Made by a program: the position numbers and the translations under genes
Origin: Diospyros lotus
Taxonomy: Eukaryota; Streptophyta; Magnoliopsida; Ericales; Ebenaceae
Assembly: GCF_014633365.1 (NCBI RefSeq)
Contig: NC_068346.1
Coordinates: forward strand, 12,731,030-12,795,029
Direction: 5' to 3'
Length of the DNA: 64,000 bases
Notes under the pieces: generated by a model
The model's database searches: none
What the model was told of the DNA's origin: nothing
The model's input: the letters and a program-made list of their open reading frames with translations, nothing else
In this document: piece after piece, positions 1 through 12,413 of the stretch
Layout of the letters: each line of letters starts with the position of its first letter
Numbering within the stretch: position 1 is the stretch's first letter

Positions 1-1450
1 AGGGGATATCTTCAGGGGGTTTGGTTGAGATGAGAGAAGAAGAAGAAGAAGAAGAAGAAGAAGAAGAAGAAATTCAGGAAGAAGAAGAAGAAGAAGAAAT
101 TCAGGAAAAAGAATAAGGGTTTGGGCCGAGCTTCTGAGGTTTGACTTCAGGTAAGTTCCCTTTCCTCTTCCTTTTGCATATGCAAGTTCTTTTCCCTTCT
201 TGCCTTCATAACCACCTATATCCAATTGAGAGAGTTTTCATCACTGCCATACTCGGGTTATCGTTACTATTAAGTTGCCAACGAAAGGCAGGTGGTTGTT
301 TTACTTCTAGTAAGTGGGTCTTCTCTTGTGTGCCTTGAAGGGTTTGATTACCCTTCTGTTTTGTGGTCGAAATGAAGATAGGTTACTATGTGGGTAGGTT
401 TCAATTGTGGGTGGTTCATATGGTTTATGTAACTCCCAGTTCTTTATCATTTCAAGAGCATCCAGGGGCTTGGGATTATGCATTTGGGAGGAATCCATGT
501 GACATGTGTGCTCGACCATAGGCATGCTAGGTTGTTTTAATACCTAGGTTAGCTAGACATGAGCACTGCATCATATATGTTTTCCTATGTGGGCGAGCGT
601 AGCCTGATGCATGGCTTATGGGAGCTATGTATCACGATTATGCTCATATGTCACTGCATTATATATGTGCATTGTGTGATTTCTGGCACCATGTGGGTGT
701 GTACATCTACTTACGAATGCGATTAGCGTGCCAGCTCGGGTTTTGATAGTGCCAGCCCAAAAGAGCTTTGGCTCGGTGAGTTGCTCTTGTTGTTTTCAAG
801 GCAACGACAAGTTTGTGACAGGGACTTGGGTACCGTTGTGTCATATGTGGGCCCCAATGACCAGCATGTGCATATCTTATTATGCAGCGTTTCTTCATAT
901 CTGTTATGTAATTCATGGACATGTCATGTATGAATGTTATACGTGGGGTGCAGAGCTTCCATACTCATGTCAGTTTTCTTTTCGTATATGCTTGCTGAGT
1001 CTTGTGACTCATTTTTGCTTATCTTCATTTCAGGTAAGTGCAAGGACAAGGTTGAGGGGCGTGCATAGCAGTGTTTGACCTATCCCGATAGACGGAGTAC
1101 AAGGTATTTCTAACGGATCCTGTTTTGATATGTATCTGGTAGTGTAGTGCTATGATTGCTTGTCTTTTGAGTTTTTGGCACTTTGTGTATATATATACCA
1201 TGTAATCCTGTGGGCCAGATATTTTTCGTATGCAAGTCTAGGGTGTGAGTTGCGCTTCCATTGCTTGTTTCTCTTGTATGTGTTCAGGTGACCCTAGTTA
1301 AGCATGCATATTAGCCCAGGGTGATACTTCTGATCCATTTTCCTTTTTGGGCCTCTTACTCCGGTTCTTCAGCTTAGCTAGGGTATTTGGGTAGAGGTTT
1401 TACAAATTAGTTTATAATTTATATGATATACATAGTATTGTAATAGTTGT
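1..1450 (+). mobile_element. Partial chromovirus-type LTR, cut by the window edge
   Basis: This stretch has no credible gene. It shares landmarks, in the same order, with the better defined LTRs further on: a part describing a GTGGGC...GCATGG block, a block around 815-860 (gacttgggtacc, then gtgggccccaatga), and the motif CTTGCTGAGTCTTGTGACTC at 991-1010, followed by an AGGTAAGTGC-like segment. The same blocks recur at 3240-3480 (+), 4270-4500 (-), 9520-9750 (-) and 57080-57330 (+). I infer a diverged plus-strand LTR. The left end lies outside the window and the right end is only approximate, because no TG...CA end with a target duplication could be fixed. Confidence 0.5.
35..100. repeat. (GAA)n microsatellite
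   Basis: Two runs of AGA/GAA triplets, about 35-70 and 78-98, separated by the short unit attcagg, which occurs again right after the second run. It is a simple sequence repeat. Polypurine tracts of this kind also occur, in the other orientation, inside the LTRs at 5420-5620 and 10670-10865, so it may belong to the same LTR family. Confidence 0.85.
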
Positions 1451-1598
1451 TATAAACCCTAATTGATCCATTTGAGTTGCAAATTTGCAATTGTAGCTTG
1501 TTGTTAGGATTGGGAAGAAAGAAACGAAGAGATTAAAGGCCCATCACTACCACCATCGCTCTCGTTGCCACTTCTTGCAGCCACGTTCACAGCTCTGG
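1451..1598. other. Short host spacer before the solo LTR
   Basis: No coding potential. The end of this stretch (ctctcgttgcc...) and the DNA at 3858-3892 and 11333 onward look like one original sequence now separated by insertions. Confidence 0.3.
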
Positions 1599-3852
1599 TG
1601 TAGCGACCCGTAAATTGCGATTTAATTTAATTATTCATTATTGAGGTAATTTAATTTAAAAGGAATATTAAAATAACTTGTTGTTATAAATAATAATAAA
1701 TTATGTGATTTTAAGGAAATAAGAAATTAGGGTAATTAATTATTTATTTTAAAATATTTTCTGGAATAAGAAAAAAATTGAAATAAATTAAATTGTGTGA
1801 TTTTTGGGTAGTTTTGAGCGTTAGTGTAATTGATAAAGGGGGTGTGTGTGTAAATAATGGAATTTAGAGGGGGTTGGCGATTTTAGAAAAGGGACCAAAG
1901 ATCCGTTTAAATTTAATGGGGCACGGTATAGGTTGAAGGTGGCGTGCGGGCGCGAGCGGTCGCGCGCGAGGGCAGCCGTGGGCGAGGCGCGGGTTTGAAT
2001 CCGAGGGCAGACGTGCGAGGTTGGAAAATTAACTGATTTTTAATCAGCCAATTGGCGTCCGAAATAATGCCGTTTCGGTTGAGGCGGTGGCCTCCCAGCA
2101 GCTGCTCTAGCGGCTGCCATGTGGCTCCTCCTCCTCTACTCATTTTTGCTTCAAATTAAGCCCAAATCAGGCACTTCAAATTGCATCAGAACAGCAAATA
2201 AATTGGGAGAAAAGCAGTGCGCGTGTGAGCGAGAAAATTTGAAGATTTTAGTGGAAAAATCAGGATTAAATCAAGTTTAATCGAAGATTTAATTTGCCAG
2301 GTATGTAGAGAAGCTAGTAATAAATATTTTGTACGGTCGAAATTTCGTTTAGAGTCCAATTTTGTTAATTTTGGCGAATTATTGGGGTGTTGCAGTTAGT
2401 ATAATTTTTACTGTGTTGGGTCGAAACAAGCCTAAGAATATCTTCGTAAAGGCAAGTTCTTTACACCCTTTACAACGTTCCTTTCGTTGTCAATTTATTT
2501 GACCTCCCTTCGTCTATTTCGGCCGTCAATTAATTATGGAATTTTGAATAGTTTGTTTTAAAATTTGATTTATTAAACTGGTCGCGTGGATTTTATTCGT
2601 TGGTTGCCTACATGGGTTTGTGCCACCCCCCATGCCTATGGAAATGATGTCGTACTCTCCCGGGGATAGGTTCTTAGTTGATTGAGTATTATTATGGATT
2701 TTGTTTGTTCATAGGCTAGAGCGGTTGGGCCGTGGGGGCAAGGATCGGCTGTTCGGTGACGGAATGACTATTGTACGGTCTATCTTAGGCCGTCGGCTGG
2801 TCACTCCTATTAACTAGCTCTGCCGTTAGGTGATTATATCTTGACTGGTTACATTTTATTCTTGTTGCATGGTTTGGTGTGCACATGGGTACGGGCTGCA
2901 TGTTGGGGTTTTCATGATCTGGTTATGCTTGGTCACGGACATTCTAGCTTGGTTATGTTGCATCCAGCATGGGCATAGGTATCGCGTGTGGTTTACAATG
3001 TGGGCGGAGCATGGCCTGATGCCTGGATGTATGGGCGCCATTGTATCACATTGATGCTCACTACACCATTGCATTTTTATGTGCATTGCATGGTTACTGG
3101 AAGATATTAGTTCTCAGACGGGAGGATCGTTCCGAGGGAGCCTATGGCTCGGGTGTCGGGAGTACCGACACGGACACACGGGTGATAGGAGTACCGACCC
3201 GGGACAGCGCGCGCAGGTTTGTTGAAGACTTATGTTGCCTCTCAGGGCAGCGACAGGTTGGTATGGGACTTGGGTGCCGGGTGTCTTGTGTGGACCCCAA
3301 GAACCAGTTTGTGCTTTTATTATGCTACACTATTGTATTGTTGCGTCTCATGGCTTGTGTGTATGTGTGGGACGGTGTCTGGGGTGACCTTCTCCTCTAT
3401 TTACTGTATAGCCTTCATTTTCTTATAACTTGCTGAGTCTTGCGACTCACCTTGCTTTTCATCATTCCAGGTAAGGGTAAAGCGAAGTCCGAGAGCGAGG
3501 ATCGTTCCACCTAGCAGCCAGCCGTGTCGGTAGAGTGTACATTTGGCTTGCCCCCATTGTCTCTGATATTTTGTTAAGACTTATGTCTCTCATTTTTTAC
3601 TGTGTCGGCTTGTTCCTTGTATTTTTTATTTGTTGGCACAGGTGTCTGTATATATTTTTATATACTCCGTGACCGCTGTTCCAGTGGGGTACTCGTGGGC
3701 GTGCATGTATATCGTTTTGCTACCGCTGTTGTATTTTTTTGTATGTATGCATGCCAAGGTATTTTTGTCTTGTATTTATTTCTCTTCCCTTATGTAAGCT
3801 CTTTCATTCGAATAGACCGGATGGTTGGGATATCCGAGCAGGGATGCTTACA
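1599..3852 (+). mobile_element. Solo LTR, chromovirus-like (Ty3/gypsy), TSD tctgg
   Basis: The unit starts TGTAGCGACCCG and ends GGGATGCTTACA, so it has the TG...CA ends of an LTR. The 5 bases before it (1594-1598) and after it (3853-3857) are both tctgg, a perfect target-site duplication. Length is 2254 bp. Its 3' part is homologous to the reverse complement of the LTRs of the adjacent minus-strand element: the block CTTGCTGAGTCTTGCGACTC at about 3430, and the end GGATATCCGAGCAGGG beside GGATATCCGGGCGGGG. No internal region or second LTR is attached, so it is best read as the product of LTR-LTR recombination. The open frames inside it (for example 3041-3436) are by-products of the LTR sequence, not genes. 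Confidence 0.85.
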
Positions 3853-3894
3853 TCTGGCCCCCACTCTCATTGTCGCCTTTTGTCGCCGCTCTTA

Positions 3895-6087
3895 TGAGCA
3901 CCCCCACCCAGATATCCCCAACCACTTTAGACCACCCGAACGAGAGCCCCTACGGGAGGAGAAAAAATGAACCACAAGTCAAAACCACCCTGGCATGCAT
4001 ACTCAAAAATGAGAGCAATGGAAGCAAAGTTAAACACATGCATGCACTACGGGAACACTGTTGGCACAACAGTCAAAAGATTAATAAATGAAAACAAACT
4101 CCTGTGCCGACATACACGAGACTCAAGGAAAGACCTGGCATAGTACAAAATAATAGAGTAAATCCTACTCAACTATCAGAGTTGACCGAGACTGATAGGA
4201 CTGTCTGTACACCGTACCGACTCTGCCGCTAGAAGCTGACTCCCTTGCCATGGCCCACGCTGCCTCTACCTGGAATGATGGAAAGCAAGGTGAGTTGAGA
4301 GACTCAGCAAGCATAAAGAAAGAAAGGCTGAAGGCTACACAAAGCTAATAAACTTCTCCCAAAATAAACCCCCAGGCACACACAAGCCATGAGACGCTAC
4401 AACACAGTAGCATAGCATAATAAAAACACATACCAGTCCTTGGGGCCCACACAAGACACCTGGCACCCAAGTCCCATACAAACCTGCCGCTGTCCTGAAA
4501 GGCAACATGTAACTGCAACAAACCTGCGCGCACTGTCCCGGGTCGGTACTCCCGTCACCCGTCCATGTCGGTATTCCCAACATCCGAGCCAGAGGCTCCC
4601 TCGGAACGGTACTCCCATCCGAGAACTAAATACTACCAGTAACCATGCAATGCACATAACAATGTAATGGCGTAGTGAGCATCAACATGATACACCGGCA
4701 CCCATACATCCAAGCATCAGGCTATGCTCTGCCCACATAGTAAACCACACGCGATGCATATGCCCGTGCCAGATGCAACCTAACCAAACTAGAATGTTCG
4801 TGTCCAAGCATACTCAATAAATGAATACCCCAACATGCAACCCGTACCCATGTGCATATCAAATCATGAACAGTAATATAATAAATCTAAACGCGCAGTA
4901 AATCACATACTGGTAGAGCTAGTCAGCAGTGTCCGGCACCGGTCAACGGCCAGTGACTAGGAGTGTCCACCCGACGGTCCACTTCAAGGCCGTACAATAG
5001 TCTACCCCAACGTCACCAACAACCGACCCCTGCCCTACTGCTCGATAGCTCTAACCGAATCATAAATAAATCCGAAAAAAACTGTAAATAAACCCGATAA
5101 AATTGTAAATAAACCCGCACGTCTAGGAACCTAGTTCCCAGGCTGGTTCAGCATCATTTCCAAAAGGAGTGGGGGCGATACAAACCCCCTATAGGCACTC
5201 AACGAATAAAACTCTAGAAGTCTCGGATTTATTTAAATTAAAACAAATGAATAATAACTCAACAAATAAGGCTAGGTGCCGAATTAAAGTAAGGGAGAGG
5301 ATAAAATACAGGAAATCACGAGGTCTATCACGGGAATTAAAGATCATGAAGAGAGGGTTAGGAGCTTGCCTGAAAATAGCTGCTTTCAGCCTCTCTTGCG
5401 CTCCCGATGCGAATTAAATCATTTCCTTGTTTTCTTTTCTTTCTTCTCTTTTCTTTTCTTTTCTTTTCTTTCTTTCCTCCCTTTTCTTCTTCTTCCTTTC
5501 TTCTCCTCCCTCCCGCGCCCACTGCTCCCTGCGCGCCTGTATCTCCTTCTTCTCTTTTCTTCTTCCTCATCTTTTTCTTTCTTCTTCTTCTTCTTCTTCT
5601 TCTTCTTCTTCTCCTTCTTTTTCCCGCGGCCGAACCAGCACCCTGTGCACAGCCACCTCGTGGCCATGCCCAGCCGCCTCCGCGGCTGCTCTTCCCGACG
5701 CCTGCCATCGCGACAGTCTTCCCCGGCCGCCACCAGACGCAGCCTGCTGCACTGCCTTCGCCACCGTTGTTGGTTGCTCGGCTGCCATGGCCGAGCTTCA
5801 CTCGGAGCTTCCATGGCTGCCACCTCCCTCTCTCCCTCGTTCCATCTCTCTTTTTCACTCTCTCAATCTCGATCTCTCCCTCTCGACTGAGCTCTCTCCT
5901 TCGCAATCTCTCGCGAGCTCTCTCTGCTCGCTCCCTCTATCTCTCACTCTCTGTTTCTTCATCTCGCCATAAGCTTCAGGAAGCTTCAATTTCTTTTGAT
6001 GCATAACACATGCGCACCGCCTCAAATTTTAAACAAATTAATTAATTTAATTAATTTCATTTCATTTAATTAATTGGGGGTATTACA
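3895..6087 (-). repeat. 3' LTR of the 3895-11332 element
   Basis: In element sense it starts TGTAATACCCCC (plus-strand end at 6087) and ends GGGGGTGCTCA (plus-strand 3895). It matches 9138-11332 almost base for base apart from small indels, mostly within the pyrimidine-rich tract. The long open frames in this LTR (about 5358-6006, both strands) are products of CTT/TTC low-complexity sequence. Confidence 0.85.
5420..5620. repeat. Pyrimidine-rich (TTCTT/CTT)n low-complexity tract in LTR
   Basis: Runs of ttttc and ctt on the plus strand. The partner tract in the other LTR (10670-10865) has different repeat numbers, as expected for slippage after insertion. Open frames here encode poly-Phe/Ser/Leu or poly-Lys/Arg/Glu and are not credible proteins. 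Confidence 0.85.
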
Positions 6088-9000
6088 ATTCTCCCCTCCT
6101 CATTAGAATTTCATCCTCGAAATTCGCGTCTAGTCTATGTCCTCAAGATACGCTCACAATTCCCTTGATATTACCCAATATCTCTTCCAGGACATTCCAT
6201 ATCATCATTTTATAGTATTCCCACAACTCCCTAATCTATCACCTCTATTGCATCACGTTATGGCCACTGATACCTCAACCGATGTAAAGAACGTCATCAA
6301 TCATAACTTAACATGGTTCGCCTATTATAATATCATAATCCCACCGTCACCCTGAGGCTATCTCGGGTTCTCAGTACACTTCCGTTTGATACTATCTCGA
6401 CCACGTATCAGTCTCAATAATAAACCGATTCATAGCACAAAGCTCAATTGCAACTAACTTCAAATGCTATCGGTAACGATAGGAGTAGGGCCACCCTCTT
6501 GCATGACGAGAGGCTAATACTCGGTAACGTGACTGGGACCCGCCACGTACCTACGAGACATAAAGAGCATGAAAATGACACGACATACTCAATCAAAAAT
6601 TCAACAGCAATATCCTTTAGTCTGACTTTTTCAACTGATTCTTAACCCGATACACAACATTTTCTCGGCAGTACTTTTTCCCACAATTTGCCGCGAATGC
6701 TCGGGGTCCTGTCAATAAATAGGGGTAATCATCTAGTCAGGACTATCAAGGAATAAACATTCTCCACCCAATACATCTCGAGATCTAAAACGTCACCAGA
6801 TCTCTCCTCCTAAGGAATCGACATACCCAATTGTCGGTTCCTACTATAACTTATTCGGCGATCACCAACCCTCAGTCTTGTCCTGCTACTGATTTTAACT
6901 CCCTATAGCTAATTGGGCACACCTTATCTCGATCGCTAAGTACAAATCTTGACCTCCTCAAGGCTTTATACGGTAGCTGGGACTCGATCTTTAGAACCGG
7001 TGTTATCTGCTCTGAAGTCTGCTCGACTAAAAGCAACTCACCGTACCAGTAGCTATCTAGTCCACAAGGTATCTCATAGGCCTCCTAAAAAACGAAGAGC
7101 AACTTAAAGATGTGGGTTAAGTATTTTTTTGACTGGCATAACATGCCATCTGATACTTTCGTCGCTAAACCACTTGACCAACACCCAGAGAGGTCTCATC
7201 CCCTCAACCGATCAATAATCGACCCTAGGGTATGTGGTTCGTGATCAGTACCGAGCGTACTCATAGCAACCACTATCCTTACAACAGAACCCAACAGCTA
7301 CTTAGGTATACAACTAACTCCGGTCCTGACCATACACCCCGGGTATCTCCCACAACATCAAACGTAAAGGGGTTTTCTTATTTCTAATTCACTTTACTCC
7401 ACGGATGCTCCACGATGGCCAAAAACATCAATTACCACCTTTGCCTTACCCATTAATTACAGCATCTCACAACCTTAGTCCTTCGTCATGCCAACCGCGA
7501 CGCCGCCTGTACTCCACTCCACCTGTGAGAACTAAACACCTATACCAAATCTAGGTAATGATGATAAATCTCCAAACAGCATAACCGCTGTAAACTCCAA
7601 GTCCACAATTCCGTAATAATCCCTCAATAAATTTCCATCATAGATCTCTCTTGGGGTAAGCTCGACCCCAAACTTATCATAAATACATTTGCACCAGGCA
7701 CACATCTCGATACCTATAGATCTACCATTAACCATCGAACTACTACAGCACATTCCCACATGGGGGGACCTTTCCGTACCACTCCTGGTAAAATCCAATC
7801 ATGGACCTCCAGCTTACATGCTACCACGACCTCATCTCTTATGAAATTAACACAAGCTTTTTGTAGGGCATCTGCAACGCTTGGCGAGACTAAGGAAGCT
7901 CCAAACCTATATCTCTGTCATCGGTCCCGACCAAATCATAAATACTCCGAAGGTGTCGGTTAGCCCCAAATGGCATGGCCACAAACTTATAGCGGTCGTA
8001 CAAGTACGACAAGCAATAATTAAAAAACATCCCAAAGTTAGCCTGACAAATCATCTAGCTATACACACCCTTATCATGAGCAACGTACGCCCTAAATGCA
8101 GCTTTAAAAGTTCCCTTAATTACTTTCCTCAAACGAGGTACGTGTCATCTCTAATTCGCATCACTAATAGATAATGATTAGGGACCCAACAAGTCCATCA
8201 CAAATCAGGTGTTCGGTCTACTCGGCCTTAGCGAACACAGTTCGCAACCGAATGTCCATCGCAGGTCAAACCTGTGACTTCCCAGGTCATACTCTTCTTC
8301 ACATCAGGTCACTAGGACACTCTTTGCTAATGGCAACAACTACTTGATTCCTAAGGTCCCAAAGCTCATAAGTTTACGAAATACATCTCATTACATAATA
8401 CCTTTCAACATTGCACATGATGCTTCTCACGCAATTCTCATCCTTACAAAACTCATAATTTACAACCACACATTTGCATTATGACCCCCTCCTAATCATA
8501 CTAACTAGAACTCACCTCATCACCCCTGACAACCGAGGTAGCTTCATCTACTAGGTAAGTTAAGTCCTCAAAGCTAGTTACGCTAGAGCTGGGTCCAACA
8601 GGTCTCTCCAGTGGCTATAACGACACCCTCACAGTAGCTTGGAAGGATTGAGTGTCAAGTAGTGCTCCAATCCTAAGCACATCCTATACCGATCCCTGGC
8701 AAGGCTCCCAAATGGCAACTTGTTACCTCATAGCCCTGGCAAAAATATCATAATGGAAATGAAGACTCACATCATTCATCATTACTTCAGTCAACTGCCT
8801 TCACATGTCATTCATGTGCTCACGAGCGAACAGGACTTGTCTCTCCGACAATCCCCAAAAGATCTCATGAATCGACTCTTGAAATAACTCGTCAAGCCTA
8901 TACATATAACTCACTAGGTACTCCTCTTCGTCTTGCCTGCCTCCCCATCCTAACGTGCACTTATCACCCTTGCACGAACATAAATTAGGACACAATCTCT

Positions 9001-9137
9001 CACACGAATCAGCAACTCAACTTGACACAGCCTGACCCTATTCGATTTACCAAGTCTTCACTAACTCTACCCGACAACCTTCGTGTACAGGAACTTGTCC
9101 CACAAAATTGACTTAAACTACGCTCTGATACCAACAA
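6088..9137 (-). pseudogene. Degenerate interior (gag/pol remnants) of chromovirus element
   Basis: No frame is open for more than about 90 codons. On the minus strand the peptide DRYKFVAMPFG at 8010-7970 fits the reverse transcriptase segment that normally precedes the catalytic motif in chromoviruses. The minus-strand end near 6120 (cgaggatgaaattc followed by the polypurine tract) fits the usual pol C-terminus just before the 3' LTR. The rest is too decayed, or deleted, to assign. I see no host gene in it. Confidence 0.6.
9122..9133 (-). other. Primer-binding site, tRNA-iMet type
   Basis: The plus strand reads gctctgatacca, the reverse complement of TGGTATCAGAGC, which pairs with the 3' end of initiator tRNA-Met in many plant gypsy and copia elements. 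It lies 4 bases inside the LTR boundary at 9138 and fixes the minus-strand orientation of the element. Confidence 0.85.
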
Positions 9138-11332
9138 TGTAAGCACCCCGCCCGGATATCCCCAACTACCCGGACCACCCGAACGAGAGCCCCTACGGGA
9201 GGAGAAAAAATGAACCACAAGTCAAAACCACCCTGGCATGCATACTCAAAAATGAGAGCAACGGAAGCAAAGTTAAACACATGCATGCACTACGGGAACA
9301 CCGCTGGCACAGCGGTCAAAAGATTAATAAATGAAAACAGACTCCTGTGCCGACATACACGAGACTCAAGGAAAGACCTGGCACAGTACAAAATAATAGA
9401 GTAAATCCTACTCAACTATCAGAGTTGACCGAGACTGACAAGATTGTCTGTACACCGTACCGACTCTGCCACTAGAAGCTAACTCCCTTGCCATGGCCCA
9501 CGCTGCCTCTACCTGGAATGATGGAAGGCAAGGTGAGTCGAGAGACTCAGCAAGCATAAAGAAAGAAAGTCTGAAGGCTACACAAAGCCAATAAACTTCT
9601 CCCAGAATAAACCCCCAGGCACACACAAGCCATGAGACGCTACAACACAATAGCATAGCATAATAAAAACACATACCAGTCCTTGGGACCCACACAAGAC
9701 ACCTGGCACCCAAGTCCCATACCAACCTGCCGCTGCCCTGAAAGGCAACATGTAACTCCAACAAACCTGCGCGCGCTGTCCCGGGTCGGTACTCCCGTCC
9801 CCCGTCCATGTCGGTACTCCTGACATCCGAGCCAAAGGCACCCTCGGAACGGTACTCCCGTCTGAGAACTAAATACTACCAGTAACCATGCAATGCACAT
9901 AACAATGCAATGGCGTAGTGAGCATCAACATGATACACCGGCACCCATACATCCAGGCATCAGGCTATGCTCTGCCCACATAGTAAACCACACGCGATAC
10001 ATATGCTCGTGCCAGATGCAACCTAACCAAACTAGAATGTCCGTGTCCAAGCATACTCAATAAATGAATACCCCAACATGCAACCCGCACCCATGTGCAT
10101 ATCAAATCATGAACAGTAATATAATAAATCTAAACACGTAGTAAATCACATACTGGTAGAGCTAGTCAGCAGTGTCCGGCACCGGTCAACAGCCAGTGAC
10201 TAGGAGTGTCCACCCGACGGTCCACTTCAGGGCTGTACAATAGTCTACCCCAACGTCACCAACAACCGACCCTTACCCTACTGCTCGATAGCTCTAATCG
10301 AACCATAAATAAATCCGAAAAAAACTGTAAATAAACTCGATAAAATCGTAAATAAACCCGCACGTCTAGGAACCTAGTTCCCAGGCTGGTTCAGCATCAT
10401 TCCCAAAAGGAGTGGGGGCAATACAAACCCCCATAGGCACTCAACGAATAAAACTCTAGAAGTCTCGGATTTATTTAAATTAAAATAAATGAATAATAAC
10501 TCAACAAATAAGACTAGGTGCCGAATTAAAGTAAGAGAGAGGATAAAATACAGGAAATCACGAGGTCTATCACGGGAATTAAAGATCATGAAGAGAGGGT
10601 TAGGAGCTTGCCTGAAAATAGCTGCTTTCAGCCTCTCTTACGCTCCCGATGCGAATTAAATCATTTCCTTGTTTTCTTTTCTTTCTTCTCTTTTCTTTTC
10701 TTTATTTCCTCCCTTTTCTTCTTCTTCTTCTTCTTCTTCCTTTCTTCTCCTCCTTCTCGCGCCCATTGTTCCCTGCGCGCCTGCATCTCCTTCTTCTCTT
10801 TTCTTCTTCCTCATCTTTTTCTTTCTTTTGCTTCTTCTTCTTCTTCTTCTTCTTCTTCTTCTCGCGGCTAAACCAGCACCCTATGCACAGCCACCTCGCG
10901 GCCATGCCCAGCCGCCTCTGCGGCTGCTCTTCCCGACGCCGGCCATCGCGGCCGTCTTCCCCGACCGCCACCGAGCCACGGACGCAGCCCGCTGCACTGC
11001 CTTTGCCACCGCTGTTGGTTGCTCGGCTGCCATGGCCGAGCTTCACTCGGAGCTTCCATGGCTGCCACCTTCCTCTCTCCCTCGTTCCATCTCTCTTTTT
11101 CACTCTCTCAATCTCGATCTCTCCCTCTCGACTGAGCTCTCTCCTTCGCAATCTCTCGCGAGCTCTCTTTGCTCGCTCCCTCTATCTCTCACTCTCTGTT
11201 TCTTCATCTCGCCAGAAGCTTCAAGAAGCTTCAATTTCTTTTGATGCATAGCACACGCGCACTACCTCAAATTTTAAACAAATTAATTAATTTAATTAAT
11301 TTCATTTCATTTAATTAATTGGGGATATTACA
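9138..11332 (-). repeat. 5' LTR of the 3895-11332 element
   Basis: Element-sense ends are TGTAATATCCCC (plus-strand 11332) and GGGGTGCTTACA (plus-strand 9138). It is adjacent to the primer-binding site and collinear with 3895-6087. It contains a CTT-rich tract at 10670-10865. Confidence 0.85.
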
Positions 11333-12180
11333 ACTCTCGCCATTCTCACAGCCCTCACCTCTATTACTCTAAAGTATAGCCAAAATACACATCTTTGTAA
11401 ATAAATACAAATCTATCTTATTTACTATTTACATGAAAGAATGAACTTGTTGTCATCTACAACCCATTTCTCAAATTTGGTGCTACTTTCACACCATCTT
11501 AAAAATCATTGCTAATCCACTGCATCAAATTTGGTGCAAAGTAACACTGTTTACACTGTTTTCATCCTTTTTTTATTTTTGTAATTCTCAAGAATCTCAA
11601 CTATTGTTTAATTTAAAAGTTTATTTATTTCTTATTCTATTTGACTACTAAAATTAATAAGTACAAATTACATATTTTTAACGAAAAGATATCTAGTAGT
11701 AAATGTTAAAAAAAGAAAAATTATTAATAATCACGATTGTGACGATTGTATTTTATTTTTAATGACTAATTTTATTTAAGTGTGTTGAGTAGTTATTAAT
11801 TATTGTTTGATAATTATATGTGTTAGGTAATTTCATAATTTATTACAAGCATTAAAAATATTGGTAATTAAACGATATGAGATGTAAATATATAAAAAGG
11901 GATAAAATAAGAATTAAGTTTTTTTTTATCATTACATTTAAAAGATTAAATTTTTATCATTAAGGTAAAAGAGTAAATTTTTAATCATAAAATTAAAAGG
12001 TTTGTAAAAATATAGAATGTGTTATGAAAGGAATTACAATTTTTGGGTAGTTGAAATTTAGGGACAAATTGGGAAAAAAAGTTTTGCACAAAAAATGGGC
12101 CAAATGACCAGAACACTATTCACAATTCCAAATTTGGTGCCGAAAATAGTGTTGGGTTGGAGATGTAGTGGTGCAAGTTT
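11333..12180. other. AT-rich spacer, no gene seen
   Basis: No coding region. The phrase caaatttggtgc occurs near 11474, 11526 and 12128, and gttttgcac near 12080 and 12178, which suggests an old non-autonomous DNA transposon, but ends and a target duplication could not be found. Confidence 0.4.
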
Positions 12181-12184
12181 TGCA

Positions 12185-12410
12185 CCAAGAACAATGCTTC
12201 TTGTACACTGAGGGTTACACATTAGGCTACACCTAAGGGCACGAATGACCAAAATGTCTTCACAAAAATTGCAAATTTGTTTCCGCTGCCTTTGTCTACT
12301 TTCTCTCTCCCATTCTTCCCATGGTTGCCCTCTGCAGTCGTCGATTGCCACCTTCACCTCGCCTCTCGTCGATCGTTGTGTTGCCTCACCTTCTGTTGAC
12401 CACTGCCTCG
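12185..12410. repeat. Left arm of a diverged inverted repeat (partner 14260-14500)
   Basis: Read against the reverse complement of 14260-14500 the order of matching words is the same: cttgtacactgagg, ggctacacctaagggcac, caaaaattgcaaatttg, cattcttcccatgg and ttcacctcgcc. Identity is partial. The arms enclose about 1.8 kb of copia-like LTR sequence. This fits a foldback or TIR-type DNA element later split by an LTR insertion. No target duplication was identified. Confidence 0.55.
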
Positions 12411-12413
12411 CCT

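Larger units (their letters stand above)
3895..11332 (-). mobile_element. Decayed chromovirus-type (Tekay/Del-like) LTR retrotransposon
   Basis: Two direct repeats of about 2.2 kb (3895-6087 and 9138-11332) flank a 3.05-kb interior. The element reads on the minus strand: next to the right-hand LTR is gctctgatacca (9122-9133), the complement of the TGGTATCAGAGC primer site for initiator tRNA-Met, and next to the left-hand LTR is a polypurine tract on the minus strand (gaggaggggagaa, 6088-6100). The interior is shorter than expected for a full gag-pol and has only stop-riddled remnants. The 5-mers outside are similar but not identical (gctct at 3888-3892, actct at 11333-11337), so a slightly mutated target duplication is possible. 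LTR divergence is visible by eye but modest. Confidence 0.85.

Noticed and set aside
3041..3436. 131-codon plus-strand ORF, with similar ORFs at 4335-4657 and 9408-9900 on the minus strand
   Set aside because: All are the same LTR segment read in several frames. Similarity between them reflects LTR homology and not a conserved protein.
5358..6006. Several overlapping ORFs of 130-200 codons on both strands, repeated at 10608-11251
   Set aside because: They lie in a CTT-rich LTR tract, encode poly-Ser/Phe/Leu or poly-Lys/Arg/Glu, overlap each other on both strands and are disturbed by slippage between the two LTR copies.
7532..7798. 88-codon minus-strand ORF in the interior of the first chromovirus element
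   Set aside because: No recognisable domain and no initiation context; more likely a chance open stretch in decayed pol.
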